The notes below the pieces were generated by a model that was not told where the DNA came from, did no database searches, and saw only the letters and a list, made by a program, of their open reading frames with translations. 64,000 nucleotides of DNA from Hymenobacter volaticus (GTDB lineage Bacteria > Bacteroidota > Bacteroidia > Cytophagales > Hymenobacteraceae): the NCBI RefSeq assembly GCF_022921055.1, contig NZ_CP095064.1:1-64000 (forward strand). Reading direction: 5' to 3'. This document shows, piece after piece, positions 1 to 8,300 of the stretch; position 1 is the first letter of the stretch, and every line of letters starts with the position of its first letter. The position numbers and the translations under genes were made by a program.

Positions 1-611
1 CGCATTTCCTCTTCAATACCCATCACGCCATTGTTGGGTTGATTCTGGAGCGCGAATATGAGCGCGCGATTGCCATGGTTACCTCGCTCAGCGACCTGTT
101 GCGGGCCGTAATGGCTAACGGAGATGCTCAGCTAATTCCGTTGCGGGAGGAACTACAGTTCGTGACCAAGTATCTGCACATCCAACAAATCCGGTTTCAA
201 GACCGGCTTCGTATCGAGTTTGACATCACCGCGGACACCCTAGAGTGCTTGTTTCCTCAATTCTTACTGCAGCCCCTAGTGGAAAATGCCATGGTCCACG
301 GCATCGAGCAACTGCTGGGTGAGGCCGTCATCCGCATCAGCGCTCGGTATGAGGAAGATAGTCTGCTGGTAGAAGTCAGCGATAATGGCCTCGGACGCCG
401 GGCTAGCTACCGGCGCCCGGCGCCGGCGCAAGGCCGAGGCATTGGGTTAAGTAACACCAAAACGCGGCTCGAAAAGCTCTACCACGGTCAGGCGCAACTC
501 ACCTTTTCCCAGCCCATGACGGGCGGTACCGTGGTGGGCCTGCGGGTACCCCGGAACGCTTCCCTGACACAATCGAGCGCCCGAGTTTCATTGCTAGATG
601 CCGCCGTATGA
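1..611 (+). CDS. LytS/YehU-type sensor histidine kinase, C-terminal part (5' end outside window)
   Basis: The reading frame is open from the window edge (frame of base 3), so the gene starts upstream. The first residues, HFLFNT, are the phospho-acceptor histidine box of the His_kinase family (PF06580) that is normally preceded by RINPH. Further on come the N box (VENAMVHGI), the G1 box (DNGLG) and the G2 region (GIGLSNTKTRLEKLY) of an HATPase domain, so the visible part is the dimerisation/phosphotransfer and catalytic core. Kinases of this class usually carry N-terminal membrane segments, which would lie outside the window. The stop codon overlaps the start of the next gene (ATGA), which is strong evidence for a two-gene operon with the LytTR response regulator. 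The signal sensed cannot be read from this part. Confidence 0.93.
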   Translation, partial: HFLFNTHHAIVGLILEREYERAIAMVTSLSDLLRAVMANGDAQLIPLREELQFVTKYLHIQQIRFQDRLRIEFDITADTLECLFPQFLLQPLVENAMVHGIEQLLGEAVIRISARYEEDSLLVEVSDNGLGRRASYRRPAPAQGRGIGLSNTKTRLEKLYHGQAQLTFSQPMTGGTVVGLRVPRNASLTQSSARVSLLDAAV

Positions 612-1372
612 GTTACCGAGCCCTGATTATTGACGATGAGCAGTTGTCGCGCCGCATTATTCAAACCTTCCTGCAAGACGAGGCCACGATTAACGTGGTG
701 GGGGAAGCCGCGAATGGCCCGGATGCCGTGGTCCAGATTCTGGAGCAACGGCCGGACCTGCTGTTTTTGGATGTGCAGATGCCGGAAATGGATGGCTTTG
801 AGGTCCTGCGAGCCGTCTGGCCCCATCACCAGCCATTTGTAGTATTCGTGACCGCCTTCGACTCGTATGCGATCAAGGCCTTCGAGTTTAGCGCGGCCGA
901 CTACTTACTCAAGCCCTTTGACCGCCGCCGATTCAATCAAGCAGTGGAACGGGTAAAAAATCAATTGACCTTGCAGGCAGGTGCGGGCGCAAGTCAAGCA
1001 TTGCGCGCTCTGCTGGCTGAGCTTAGGCCCTCGGCCAGCTACGTTCAGCGCCTGCTCGTGAAGGAACACCGGAAGATGTTCTTTGTCAAGACGGACGACG
1101 TGGTGTATTTCGAGGCCGACCACAATTACGTCACCCTGCACACGGCGGTTAAAAAGCACCTGCTCTACGAAAGCCTGACCCTGCTGGAGCAGCAACTGGC
1201 GCCCCAGCAGTTTACGCGCATCAACCGCTCTTGTATCGTGAGCCTCGAGCATATAGTGGAACTGCAGACGCACTTCAACGGGGAGTACTGGGTCAAGCTG
1301 CGCACCGGCGAAACGCTTAAGTGGACCCGCAATTACCGCGACAACCTCCAGGCTTTTTACCGCCCCTCATAG
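608..1372 (+). CDS. LytTR-family response regulator
   Basis: A 254-residue two-domain transcription factor. Residues 1-120 are a receiver domain: acidic pair D9/D10, phospho-acceptor D55 (in LFLDVQMPEMDGF), T82 and K102 (LLKPFD). Residues about 145-250 form a LytTR DNA-binding domain, recognisable by VKEHRKMFFVKTDDVVYFEA and the INRSCIVSL segment. The ATG start overlaps the stop of the upstream LytS-type kinase by four bases, so the two are translated together and are presumably cognate. In Bacteroidota such pairs control diverse targets; none can be named here. Nothing is odd in the sequence: length and key residues are normal. Confidence 0.95.
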   Translation: MSYRALIIDDEQLSRRIIQTFLQDEATINVVGEAANGPDAVVQILEQRPDLLFLDVQMPEMDGFEVLRAVWPHHQPFVVFVTAFDSYAIKAFEFSAADYLLKPFDRRRFNQAVERVKNQLTLQAGAGASQALRALLAELRPSASYVQRLLVKEHRKMFFVKTDDVVYFEADHNYVTLHTAVKKHLLYESLTLLEQQLAPQQFTRINRSCIVSLEHIVELQTHFNGEYWVKLRTGETLKWTRNYRDNLQAFYRPS

Positions 1373-1659
1373 GCATTGGGGACAAGTTCAGCCTGTTCAT
1401 GACGCGGACGGCGGCATGCTTATGTGGTAAAAAGCTTGCGCTGTAGGCGGGGAAGCTAGCCGCTAACTTAAATAAGCGGAACAACCGTGGTAAGCCCGCG
1501 TGGTATACCAACGAACGCCGAGGACAGCCAGGCTGCTTGAGCAAGCGATTCGAAGGATACTACTACTGCAAAAGCTATCGTTTATGGCTAACGCAGGGAG
1601 GTGTGGGGAAACAATGATTTAAGCAGCTACGCTCCTCAAGTAGAGCCTGACAATAGCCC

Positions 1660-2150
1660 GTGCTTGATAGTTTGCACCTGCCCAGTGCGCATATCGTGGG
1701 CTGGAGTGACGGGGGCAATACGGGCCGGGTGCTGGCCCAGCGCTACCCCACCTACGTGCGCAAGCTCGTCACGAGGGGCGCCAACCCGTTGCCCACCACT
1801 GAAGCGGTGGAAACCAAGATGCTGCGCCAATCCGAGCAGGGACGGCAAGCCTTACTCAGGCCAGGCAACCTGGCGCAAGCCCGGCTGCTGACCTTGGTGC
1901 TCCCGAACCGCACCGCACGTAGGAAGCCTTGTTTTCAATTCAAGCCCCCACGTTGGTGCTGGCGGGCGAGAAAGATAGTATCAAGCGCGCCCCTACGCAC
2001 GCCATCGGGGCCCACGTATCCCACGGGCAAGCCACGATTCTCCCTGGCCTCACGCACTACGCTCCGCAAGAGAATCCCACGCTCTTCAACAAACCCGTGC
2101 TGGACTTGGTGCTGGTTCAGCCCCCCCTGGCCCCGGCTCCCGCGAAGTAA
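1660..2150 (+). pseudogene. alpha/beta hydrolase remnant (frameshifted, N-terminus lost)
   Basis: Two overlapping frames together spell the middle and end of an alpha/beta hydrolase. Frame 1 (from 1660) has LDSLHLPSAHIVGWSDGGN, where GWSDGG is the nucleophile elbow with its serine. Frame 3 (from about 1929) has SIQAPTLVLAGEKDSIK, the strand carrying the acid region, followed by GLTHYAPQENP with the likely catalytic histidine. The frames do not join, a TAG lies just before the second segment, and the first 80 or so residues of a normal hydrolase are absent upstream. I read it as a decayed gene. It lies between the LytTR operon and the convergent OmpA gene pair. Confidence 0.75.
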
Positions 2151-2275
2151 GGGAAGACGGGTACACCTTACGGTTTGGAAAAGGCAGGTTTATGTACTTA
2201 TACAACACTCCCTACCCTAGCTTGACGGCTGGTGGAGCATTTGTTGAGCGACACTCGAGACATGATCCCGCTTCC

Positions 2276-2821
2276 TTAGTGATAGTCCAAGGCATCTTTG
2301 CGCATCCACCCGGTGGTGGTTACGTGCTCCCAGTTGGTGAACCTTACGTACACGGCCTCGCCGCCCTCCTGGATCAGCTGCACCTGGTCGCCTCGGACGC
2401 AGTGGGCTTTGCGCGTCTCGGGCTGGCTCAGGGTCGCCGAATTGAAAAAGTAGGATTTGGCGACGCGCACAACCGCCGTGGCCAACCCACCGGGCAGAGT
2501 ATGGACCCGGGCCCCAACGGCGGGAACGGGAGCACTTGGCTCGGTGGATGCCGGAGAAGGGGTAGTTGCCGCCCGTCGGGCGAGCGGGGAAGCCCGGCGA
2601 GCCGGAGCCATGAGGGGGGCAGGCGTAGCTTCTGGCAGCGGTTGCAGCGCGTGCCGCTTCACCCACCCCGTGCTCACCGCGCCGTCGGGATTCTGGAAGC
2701 GGGTTCTCACCAGGCCGTTGCCTTCGTCTTCGCCGTAGAGGATGTCGCCTTTGCGCACATACTTGTTACTAGGTTGCACCTGCGTGGGCGCCTCGAACAG
2801 ATAGGCCGTGCGCCCGGTCAC
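2276..2821 (-). CDS. Protein with two SH3-like repeats, coupled to the OmpA-domain gene
   Basis: A 181-residue protein of unknown function. Two similar modules are visible: residues about 5-62, ending STGWVKRHAL, and about 105-180, ending TTGWMRKDAL. They are separated by an Ala/Pro/Ser-rich linker (about 65-102). The repeated GD.....G..VRTRF...TGWV pattern is typical of bacterial SH3-like domains, which often bind peptidoglycan or peptides; that role is inference. The GTG start overlaps the TGA stop of the upstream OmpA-domain gene (bases 2818-2821), so translation is coupled and the proteins probably work together. No signal peptide is evident at the N-terminus, which would fit a cytoplasmic or co-translocated product, or a mis-set start. 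Confidence 0.7.
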   Translation of the reverse strand: MTGRTAYLFEAPTQVQPSNKYVRKGDILYGEDEGNGLVRTRFQNPDGAVSTGWVKRHALQPLPEATPAPLMAPARRASPLARRAATTPSPASTEPSAPVPAVGARVHTLPGGLATAVVRVAKSYFFNSATLSQPETRKAHCVRGDQVQLIQEGGEAVYVRFTNWEHVTTTGWMRKDALDYH

Positions 2822-4425
2822 CCGGTAGCGGCTCGCCGCCGGTTCTTGCTGCTCGGCGGCCAGCTCCCCGTTGCTGGGCGGTGGGCGACTGGCTCAGCTC
2901 CGGCGGGTGCTTCCCCTATCTGGTTGACGGAGGGTAAGGGCGGAGAGGAGGGCGAAGCCGGCTTGGCAACGGGCCCGGCCACCGGGGCTGGCCGGGGTAT
3001 AGTCGGCAGGCCGGCACCCCGCTGCACCACGGTCGGCGCAGGGTGCAACGGGCCCCATTTGTTGAGCACTTTAAGGCGCAGCCGCCGATTGAGCGCCCGG
3101 CCCACGGGCCCGTTATTGGACGCCACCGGCGTGGCTTCGCCATACCCCATGGCTTGTAAGCGGCGGGGCGAAACGCCTTCCGCCACCAGGGCCCGCCGGG
3201 CAGCCTGCGCCCGGGCCTCGCTTAGGTACAGGTTCTGCCGGCCGTCGCCACTGCCATCGGTATAACCGCCAAACAAGAGCTGCGCCCGCGGAAAGGTGCG
3301 CAGGATAGCGGCTAAGTTGCGCAACTGCGGCGCCGACTTCGCCGTGAGCGTGGCCTGCCCGGATTCGAAAGACACCCGGTCGACCGTGATCCAGCCCGCC
3401 GCCGCATGCAGCGAATCGACTTGCTGGGTGGAATCGGCCAGGAACTGGTAGAGCTGGTATTCCGTGGAGTTAGCGCCCACCGCGAGGGTAGTGCCCTGGG
3501 AAAGGGTGAGGAGCAGCGGCTGGCCAGTGTGGTAGAGGTAAGTATCGGTGGCGGCATCGTAGTGGCCAGCGGGCACGCTGGTAGCGGATGCGGCGGCCTC
3601 CGTAGCGGAAGGTACCGCAGCCGGCGGCGTTTTCGCGCTCATGTACGTGACCGGCAGGGGCGGGGCGGTGGCGGCCACCGGTCCCGAAAGTGTGGTCCAA
3701 CGAAAAAAGCTGTAGCCGAGTACCAAGCCCAGCAATACCAGTAACGGCCAGAGCCAATGCTGCCGCCCCTTAGCGGTAGTCGGCGCCGCTGGCGCTTGCT
3801 GAGGCGTGAAAATGCTGCCCCCGCCCACTTCTTGCCACTGACCCGCCCGCGCCGCGAACGTAGGCGCTGCCGTAGCACGGGGCGGGATGGACCGAGACGC
3901 GGTTGCGCTCCGGGGTGACGGCGAAGCAACCGAACGGCCGGTACCCAGCCCTTGGCTTTGCAGCCAATCGGCTAGGTCGATGGGTTGCAGTTGGTGCCGA
4001 GCGGTATACTTTCCTAACGCGCCCAGCACCGCGGCGACCCCCACCTCCAGCAGCACCGCATACGAGGCCAGCGGCAAGCCGGCTTTCGCGGCGAAACCAG
4101 CGATGGTCGTCTCGTAGCGGTCGCGGAGCAAACCTTGCAGCAACTGCCCGCCGCGCCCCTGCCCGCTGGCGAAGTTCAACCCATCGAGCTGGTCCAGGAC
4201 GTGGCTGACCTGCGCCTGACGGGTCAGATCCCAGAGGAAGTCGACGCCATCCGGCCGGCTGGCCCGCTCGGCGAGCGTGCGCACGAGCAGGGGCAAAAGC
4301 TGGGCCAGGGCGGGCCCAACCACAGCCGGGCTTTGGCGAACCACTGCGCTTAGCTGGTTCAGGTGCTCGGCGCGGATGCAAGTGCTGACCACTTCCAGTA
4401 CTGTTTCTTCCCGCTTCAAGGCCAT
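2818..4425 (-). CDS. OmpA-domain protein with DUF937-like N-terminus and single membrane segment
   Basis: About 535 residues starting at the ATG at 4425 (MALKREETVLEV); a TTG lies two codons upstream. Residues about 15-165 are Leu/Ala-rich helical sequence resembling DUF937 (YidB-like) proteins. A Pro/Ala/Ser-rich linker follows, then one transmembrane segment near residues 225-245 (WLWPLLVLLGLVLGYSFFRW). The C-terminal third is an OmpA-like peptidoglycan-binding domain (VSFESGQATLTA, GGYTDGSGD, NLYLSEARAQAARRALVAEGV, NRRLRLKV). The likely topology is a cytoplasmic N-domain with the OmpA domain in the periplasm. The gene is translationally coupled to the downstream SH3-like protein. Function is unknown; a role in envelope organisation is inference. 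Confidence 0.85.
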   Translation of the reverse strand: MALKREETVLEVVSTCIRAEHLNQLSAVVRQSPAVVGPALAQLLPLLVRTLAERASRPDGVDFLWDLTRQAQVSHVLDQLDGLNFASGQGRGGQLLQGLLRDRYETTIAGFAAKAGLPLASYAVLLEVGVAAVLGALGKYTARHQLQPIDLADWLQSQGLGTGRSVASPSPRSATASRSIPPRATAAPTFAARAGQWQEVGGGSIFTPQQAPAAPTTAKGRQHWLWPLLVLLGLVLGYSFFRWTTLSGPVAATAPPLPVTYMSAKTPPAAVPSATEAAASATSVPAGHYDAATDTYLYHTGQPLLLTLSQGTTLAVGANSTEYQLYQFLADSTQQVDSLHAAAGWITVDRVSFESGQATLTAKSAPQLRNLAAILRTFPRAQLLFGGYTDGSGDGRQNLYLSEARAQAARRALVAEGVSPRRLQAMGYGEATPVASNNGPVGRALNRRLRLKVLNKWGPLHPAPTVVQRGAGLPTIPRPAPVAGPVAKPASPSSPPLPSVNQIGEAPAGAEPVAHRPATGSWPPSSKNRRRAATG

Positions 4426-4564
4426 CGTCAAGTAAGAGGTTAGTCTAGTGGAAACACAATTTTTTATTGAATTACCATAAACCGTACCACATGCTATCGC
4501 CTGCTAAATTACTTTTTGTCAAGCACTTGCCTTTTTGTTGTTCCTAAAAAAGTTCCATTAGTGT

Positions 4565-4909
4565 CCACCGGCTGGCGTATTCAATTGGGAATACCAGTGC
4601 TTTGCCACCTACGACCTTAATCGCCTGGGTTTGCAGCCCTTCAAGGGCGAAACCGTGGTGGCCTGCGTGTCCAATCACAAAAAAGAAGTGTACTCGGCTC
4701 TGAGCGTGGTGCCGCACGGCCGCGGCCGCATTGTATTGTGCGCCCTGGATGTATTTTCAACCTTGCGGGGCGTAAAAGTCAGCCAGAAAACAGAAGGCGA
4801 CGGCGAAAACGCGGCTTTGACCACGCTTAACTCTTCGGGCAGCAATAAAGCCAATGCGGTCGGTCAGCAATGGCTGCTGAACATGTTGCAATGGGCCGGC
4901 AGTCGGTAA
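4565..4909 (+). pseudogene. C-terminal remnant of a large secreted enzyme (probably glycoside hydrolase)
   Basis: An open frame without its own start encodes FNWEYQCFATYDLNRLGLQPF, then GETVVACVSNHKKEVYSAL, then GRGRIVLCALDVFSTL, ending QQWLLNMLQWAGSR and a stop at 4907-4909. The GxGRIVL..LD segment near the end resembles the terminal beta-sandwich/amidotransferase-like domain of Bacteroidota GH2- and GH42-type enzymes. There is no coding sequence upstream that continues it, only AT-rich DNA, so most of the gene has been lost. The family assignment is tentative. It lies between divergent minus-strand genes. Confidence 0.5.
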
Positions 4910-5147
4910 GTTTGGCTACCGGGGAGCTAGTAGACTTTGTGCTGGAATATCTCAACCCCGCTGCCCAGCGCATGACCGAGTTAGGAGAGCGGCCGGGGGC
5001 ACCACTCGCTCCCACTTTCCCAACCGGTTCCCTAACGGCGTATTCGAAATGGAGGAGGCGGACCACTGTAACGTTAACTATTAAACAGATGGGTTTGACA
5101 ACTACTTCCACGTCGCGGCCCGGCGCAGCGGCGACTGGCTCGTCGTT

Positions 5148-7970
5148 TTAGCGGAAGTCAAAGTACAGCACGCCCTGCTGGCTGTCGGTGTGGCCATTGG
5201 CAGTGGTTAAATTTAGCTGGCTCATCGGCCCTAAATCCACGGCCTTTTGGCCTTTGGTACCGATAGCACTGATGCCGTGCAAAAACGAAATGCCACCTGC
5301 GGCAGGAAATGGAGCTACCGAGTTCGTCTGAGTGGCGAACTTAGGCACAGCCGGGTTGAGCATGTGCAAGTACAGGTTTTCGCTGCCCGAGAGCACCGTA
5401 AAGTCGGCCTCCCGGGTGCGTACGCGGGCTCCGTAGAAATTGGCGTAGTAGCCCTTGAACTCCGGGTAAACCCACGTTTCGCCTGTTACAGTATTGTTGT
5501 AGGCTTTGTCCCAAGAGTTAAGCGTAGTGCCTTTAAGGCGGTTTTTCCAAACCCGGTAAGGACCATCGGCGAGTAGCTGCATGCCTGTCACCTGCGCTTC
5601 GGGGTAGGCGAAGGTGATGCCGAGCAGCTCGCGCGGCCCGCCTTGCTGGTATTGATAGCGTAATTCCAGCCAGCCCGACGGGTACATCGTCCACTTTACT
5701 TGCAAGCGGTCTTTGCCGGAGTAGCGGGCTTCCACCACGTGGGTGCCGAGCGTATCAGCGTGGCGCAAGCCCTGGAACTGCGCGTCACTATCGAGGAGGA
5801 CGGGGCCGTTGGTGAGCGAAATAGCCTTTTTTGCGTTGCGGACGCTTTTCAGCAAGCCAGTTTTTTTGTCGAGCGTCACTTCCACGCCGCTAGCCATCAG
5901 GACTAGTTGCCCGGCATCTTCGCGGGCTGCCACCGGACCGGCACCTTTAGTTACCAACCGACTGGCTACTTCTTCGGGTCGGGAAATTGGCCATGACCAA
6001 GTATAAATTTCGCGGCCGTACAGGTCGTGGGCTGTTAAATACAGCACATCGTAGCTATCCCAACCGGGCGGCAAGGGCAGGGTAAGCATGCCACTTGTTT
6101 GGGGCAACAGATTAGGCGCGGGCGCAGTGCCAGTGAGAATGGTCGTATCAGCATGATTCAGGCTCCTAAACTTCTTGAGTTTCCAGCTGAACTTGCAGTG
6201 AGATAGGTTGGTGTAGTGGTAGCGGTTTTCAACGGCCAGCTTGCCGTCGAACTGCGGCGTGAGGTGGCGCTCTGGAAAGAAGATCGGCGCCCATATTTCC
6301 TTGATAGTAAAGAAGCTCGCTTCTTTCTCGCGGTAAGGCCCCAGAATGCCATCCGCGGCGGAGTTGCCCTTAGTATCCAGCTCGCCCTTTTGGTCAACGC
6401 GCACCACGGCTTGGTCGCAGAAGTCCCACAGGAAGCCCCCAGCTGCGGTGGGGCGGCTGCGCATCAGGTTCCAGAAATCGTCGAGGCCAGCGCCGTGGCC
6501 CCCGTCGTAGAGACCGTGCAAGAATTCAGTGGGGAAGAACACGTCGGCTCCGTTGAAGAACGTGTTCAGGCCGTAGTTGTAGCCGATGTAGTGCGTGGTA
6601 TTCATGCCGTTGCTATTTATCCAGGGATGAATCACGGGGCGGTTTTGCGGGTCATACTTGGGATAGTCAGGTAGCAGCTCGTAATTGAAACCGCCTTCGT
6701 TGCCATTGGCCCACAGCACAATACTGGGGTGGTTGACGTCGCGCAGCACGAGCTCCCTCACTAGCTTACGGCCCACTTCGGTGTCGTAAGGCGGATACTG
6801 CCAGCCAGTTAGCTCGTCAATCACGAACAAGCCCAGCGAGTCGCATACTTGCAGGAAGTGCTCGTCGGGCGGGTAGTGCGACATGCGCACGGCATTCATA
6901 TTCATGTCTTTAATCAGGTTGGCATCCAACTCACTGATGCGCCGGCTGGTAGTGCGGCCTGAGGTCGGCCAGTATGAACCCCGGTTGACACCCTTGAACA
7001 TAATACGCTGTCCGTTCACGTAGAAGCCGTCGCGCGGACGCAGTTCTACGGTGCGGAAGCCGAAGGTTTCAGTGATTGTGTGCAGCGTGCTCGGGCCGCT
7101 TTTCAAGGTCACTTCCACGCGGTACAGATTTGGAAACTCCGGCGACCAAAGAGCCGGATTAACAAATTGCCCCTGTAGTTGCACTAAGGCGCTGCCAGCC
7201 GGGATGATGGCCGTAAGCGGCGTACCTACTAGCTTCCCCGCCTGGGTTTTCACTTGAGCCTGTACTGTCGTTGCCGTTTTCACTCCGGCCAAGTAAGCAT
7301 TAAGCTTAAATGAACCATCGGCCTTGGCATCGAGGGCCAGACGCTCCAGGTGCTCTTCGGGATATGCCTCCAGAAAGACCGGCCTGAAAATGCCGCCGAA
7401 GATCCAGAAGTCCGCCGTGCGCTCAGCCTCATTGACGGTGGCATTGGCCGACACCTTGTGTACTGTTACTTCCAGTTTGTTCTTCTGGCCCACCTTCAGC
7501 AGGGGCGTGATGTCGTAACGGAAGCGGTAAAACGAGCCATGGTGGATGGGACCGGCCAATTGCCCATTTATTTTCACTTCGGTATCGGTCATCGAACCAT
7601 CAAACACCAAGAAAATGCGCTTCTGCTTCCAGGCGGCAGGTACAGAGAAGGTGCGCCGGTAGAGACCAGCTTCTTTGGGGTCTTCTTTTCCAAAGCCGTA
7701 GTTGAAAGTGCCAAAGCCCTGGGTTTCCCAGTTGGACGGCACTCCGATTTTGGTCCACTTACCACTATTACGGCCGCGGGTACACATAAAATCCCACTTC
7801 ACTGGGTCGTCTTTGCCGTGGCCAGAGAGATACTGCACTTGCGTAAGCTGACCAATAGCTGGCGCGCAGGCCGCACCGAGAAAGAACAGAAGTAAGCTAA
7901 GCGTTTGTCTGATAGAAAATGTCTTCACGTCCGAGAGTTGGTAGGAACGCACCACAGCGCGTTCAATCAT
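5148..7970 (-). CDS. Glycoside hydrolase family 2 enzyme (beta-galactosidase-like), secreted
   Basis: The ATG at 7970 gives 940 residues; a GTG at 7928 (MKTFSIRQTLSLLLFF) gives 926 with a cleaner signal peptide (AACAPAIGQ) and may be the true start. Order of domains: jelly-roll sugar-binding domain (about 45-205), Ig-like domain (about 205-310), TIM barrel (about 310-600), then a C-terminal beta-sandwich region. Catalytic acid/base: E425 in WANGNEGG; nucleophile: E482 in FPTEFLHG. The barrel contains GFYVNGQRIMFKGVNRGS, the usual GH2 signature. Retaining cleavage of terminal beta-linked sugars is expected; whether the substrate is galactoside, glucuronide or another sugar cannot be read. It stands alone on the minus strand, with the IS1182-type element upstream. 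Confidence 0.9.
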   Translation of the reverse strand: MIERAVVRSYQLSDVKTFSIRQTLSLLLFFLGAACAPAIGQLTQVQYLSGHGKDDPVKWDFMCTRGRNSGKWTKIGVPSNWETQGFGTFNYGFGKEDPKEAGLYRRTFSVPAAWKQKRIFLVFDGSMTDTEVKINGQLAGPIHHGSFYRFRYDITPLLKVGQKNKLEVTVHKVSANATVNEAERTADFWIFGGIFRPVFLEAYPEEHLERLALDAKADGSFKLNAYLAGVKTATTVQAQVKTQAGKLVGTPLTAIIPAGSALVQLQGQFVNPALWSPEFPNLYRVEVTLKSGPSTLHTITETFGFRTVELRPRDGFYVNGQRIMFKGVNRGSYWPTSGRTTSRRISELDANLIKDMNMNAVRMSHYPPDEHFLQVCDSLGLFVIDELTGWQYPPYDTEVGRKLVRELVLRDVNHPSIVLWANGNEGGFNYELLPDYPKYDPQNRPVIHPWINSNGMNTTHYIGYNYGLNTFFNGADVFFPTEFLHGLYDGGHGAGLDDFWNLMRSRPTAAGGFLWDFCDQAVVRVDQKGELDTKGNSAADGILGPYREKEASFFTIKEIWAPIFFPERHLTPQFDGKLAVENRYHYTNLSHCKFSWKLKKFRSLNHADTTILTGTAPAPNLLPQTSGMLTLPLPPGWDSYDVLYLTAHDLYGREIYTWSWPISRPEEVASRLVTKGAGPVAAREDAGQLVLMASGVEVTLDKKTGLLKSVRNAKKAISLTNGPVLLDSDAQFQGLRHADTLGTHVVEARYSGKDRLQVKWTMYPSGWLELRYQYQQGGPRELLGITFAYPEAQVTGMQLLADGPYRVWKNRLKGTTLNSWDKAYNNTVTGETWVYPEFKGYYANFYGARVRTREADFTVLSGSENLYLHMLNPAVPKFATQTNSVAPFPAAGGISFLHGISAIGTKGQKAVDLGPMSQLNLTTANGHTDSQQGVLYFDFR

Positions 7971-8300
7971 GAAACGAGGCCCACCCGCCCGGAGTAGTTC
8001 AGGTAGCAAGCGGCACCGATGTAGGAATAAAAGAAGGTAAAGGGACTTGGTCAGAGAATTTTCAACCAAGGCACCGCCGGATTCTCATGCATCTTTTGAT
8101 TGGTGTTTGGCGGATCAGAGCGCTGATTACTTGGGGGGGTACTCGCACACGCTTTGTGGGAGGATCAGCGCTGTGCTTGGTGGCACGGAGCGGGCGCATT
8201 TGTCGTTTTTCCACTCCTTATTTTCCTGCATCTAGAGCAATTCGCCAACTTGGGAAATGGGCTCTACTATAACCTGTAAAATAAAAAGTTGTCCGAGAAG
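7971..8300. other. Intergenic region upstream of the GH2 gene, up to the IS
   Basis: About 330 bases without a recognisable gene. It should contain the promoter of the minus-strand GH2 gene at its low-coordinate side. The IS1182-type element sits at the other end, so native upstream sequence may continue beyond 9798. The last 83 bases (8218-8300) supply the final codons of the IS transposase reading frame. Confidence 0.5.

Noticed and set aside
2192..3265. 357-codon plus-strand frame over the OmpA/SH3 genes
   Set aside because: Low-complexity Arg/Gly translation of the opposite strand of clear genes.
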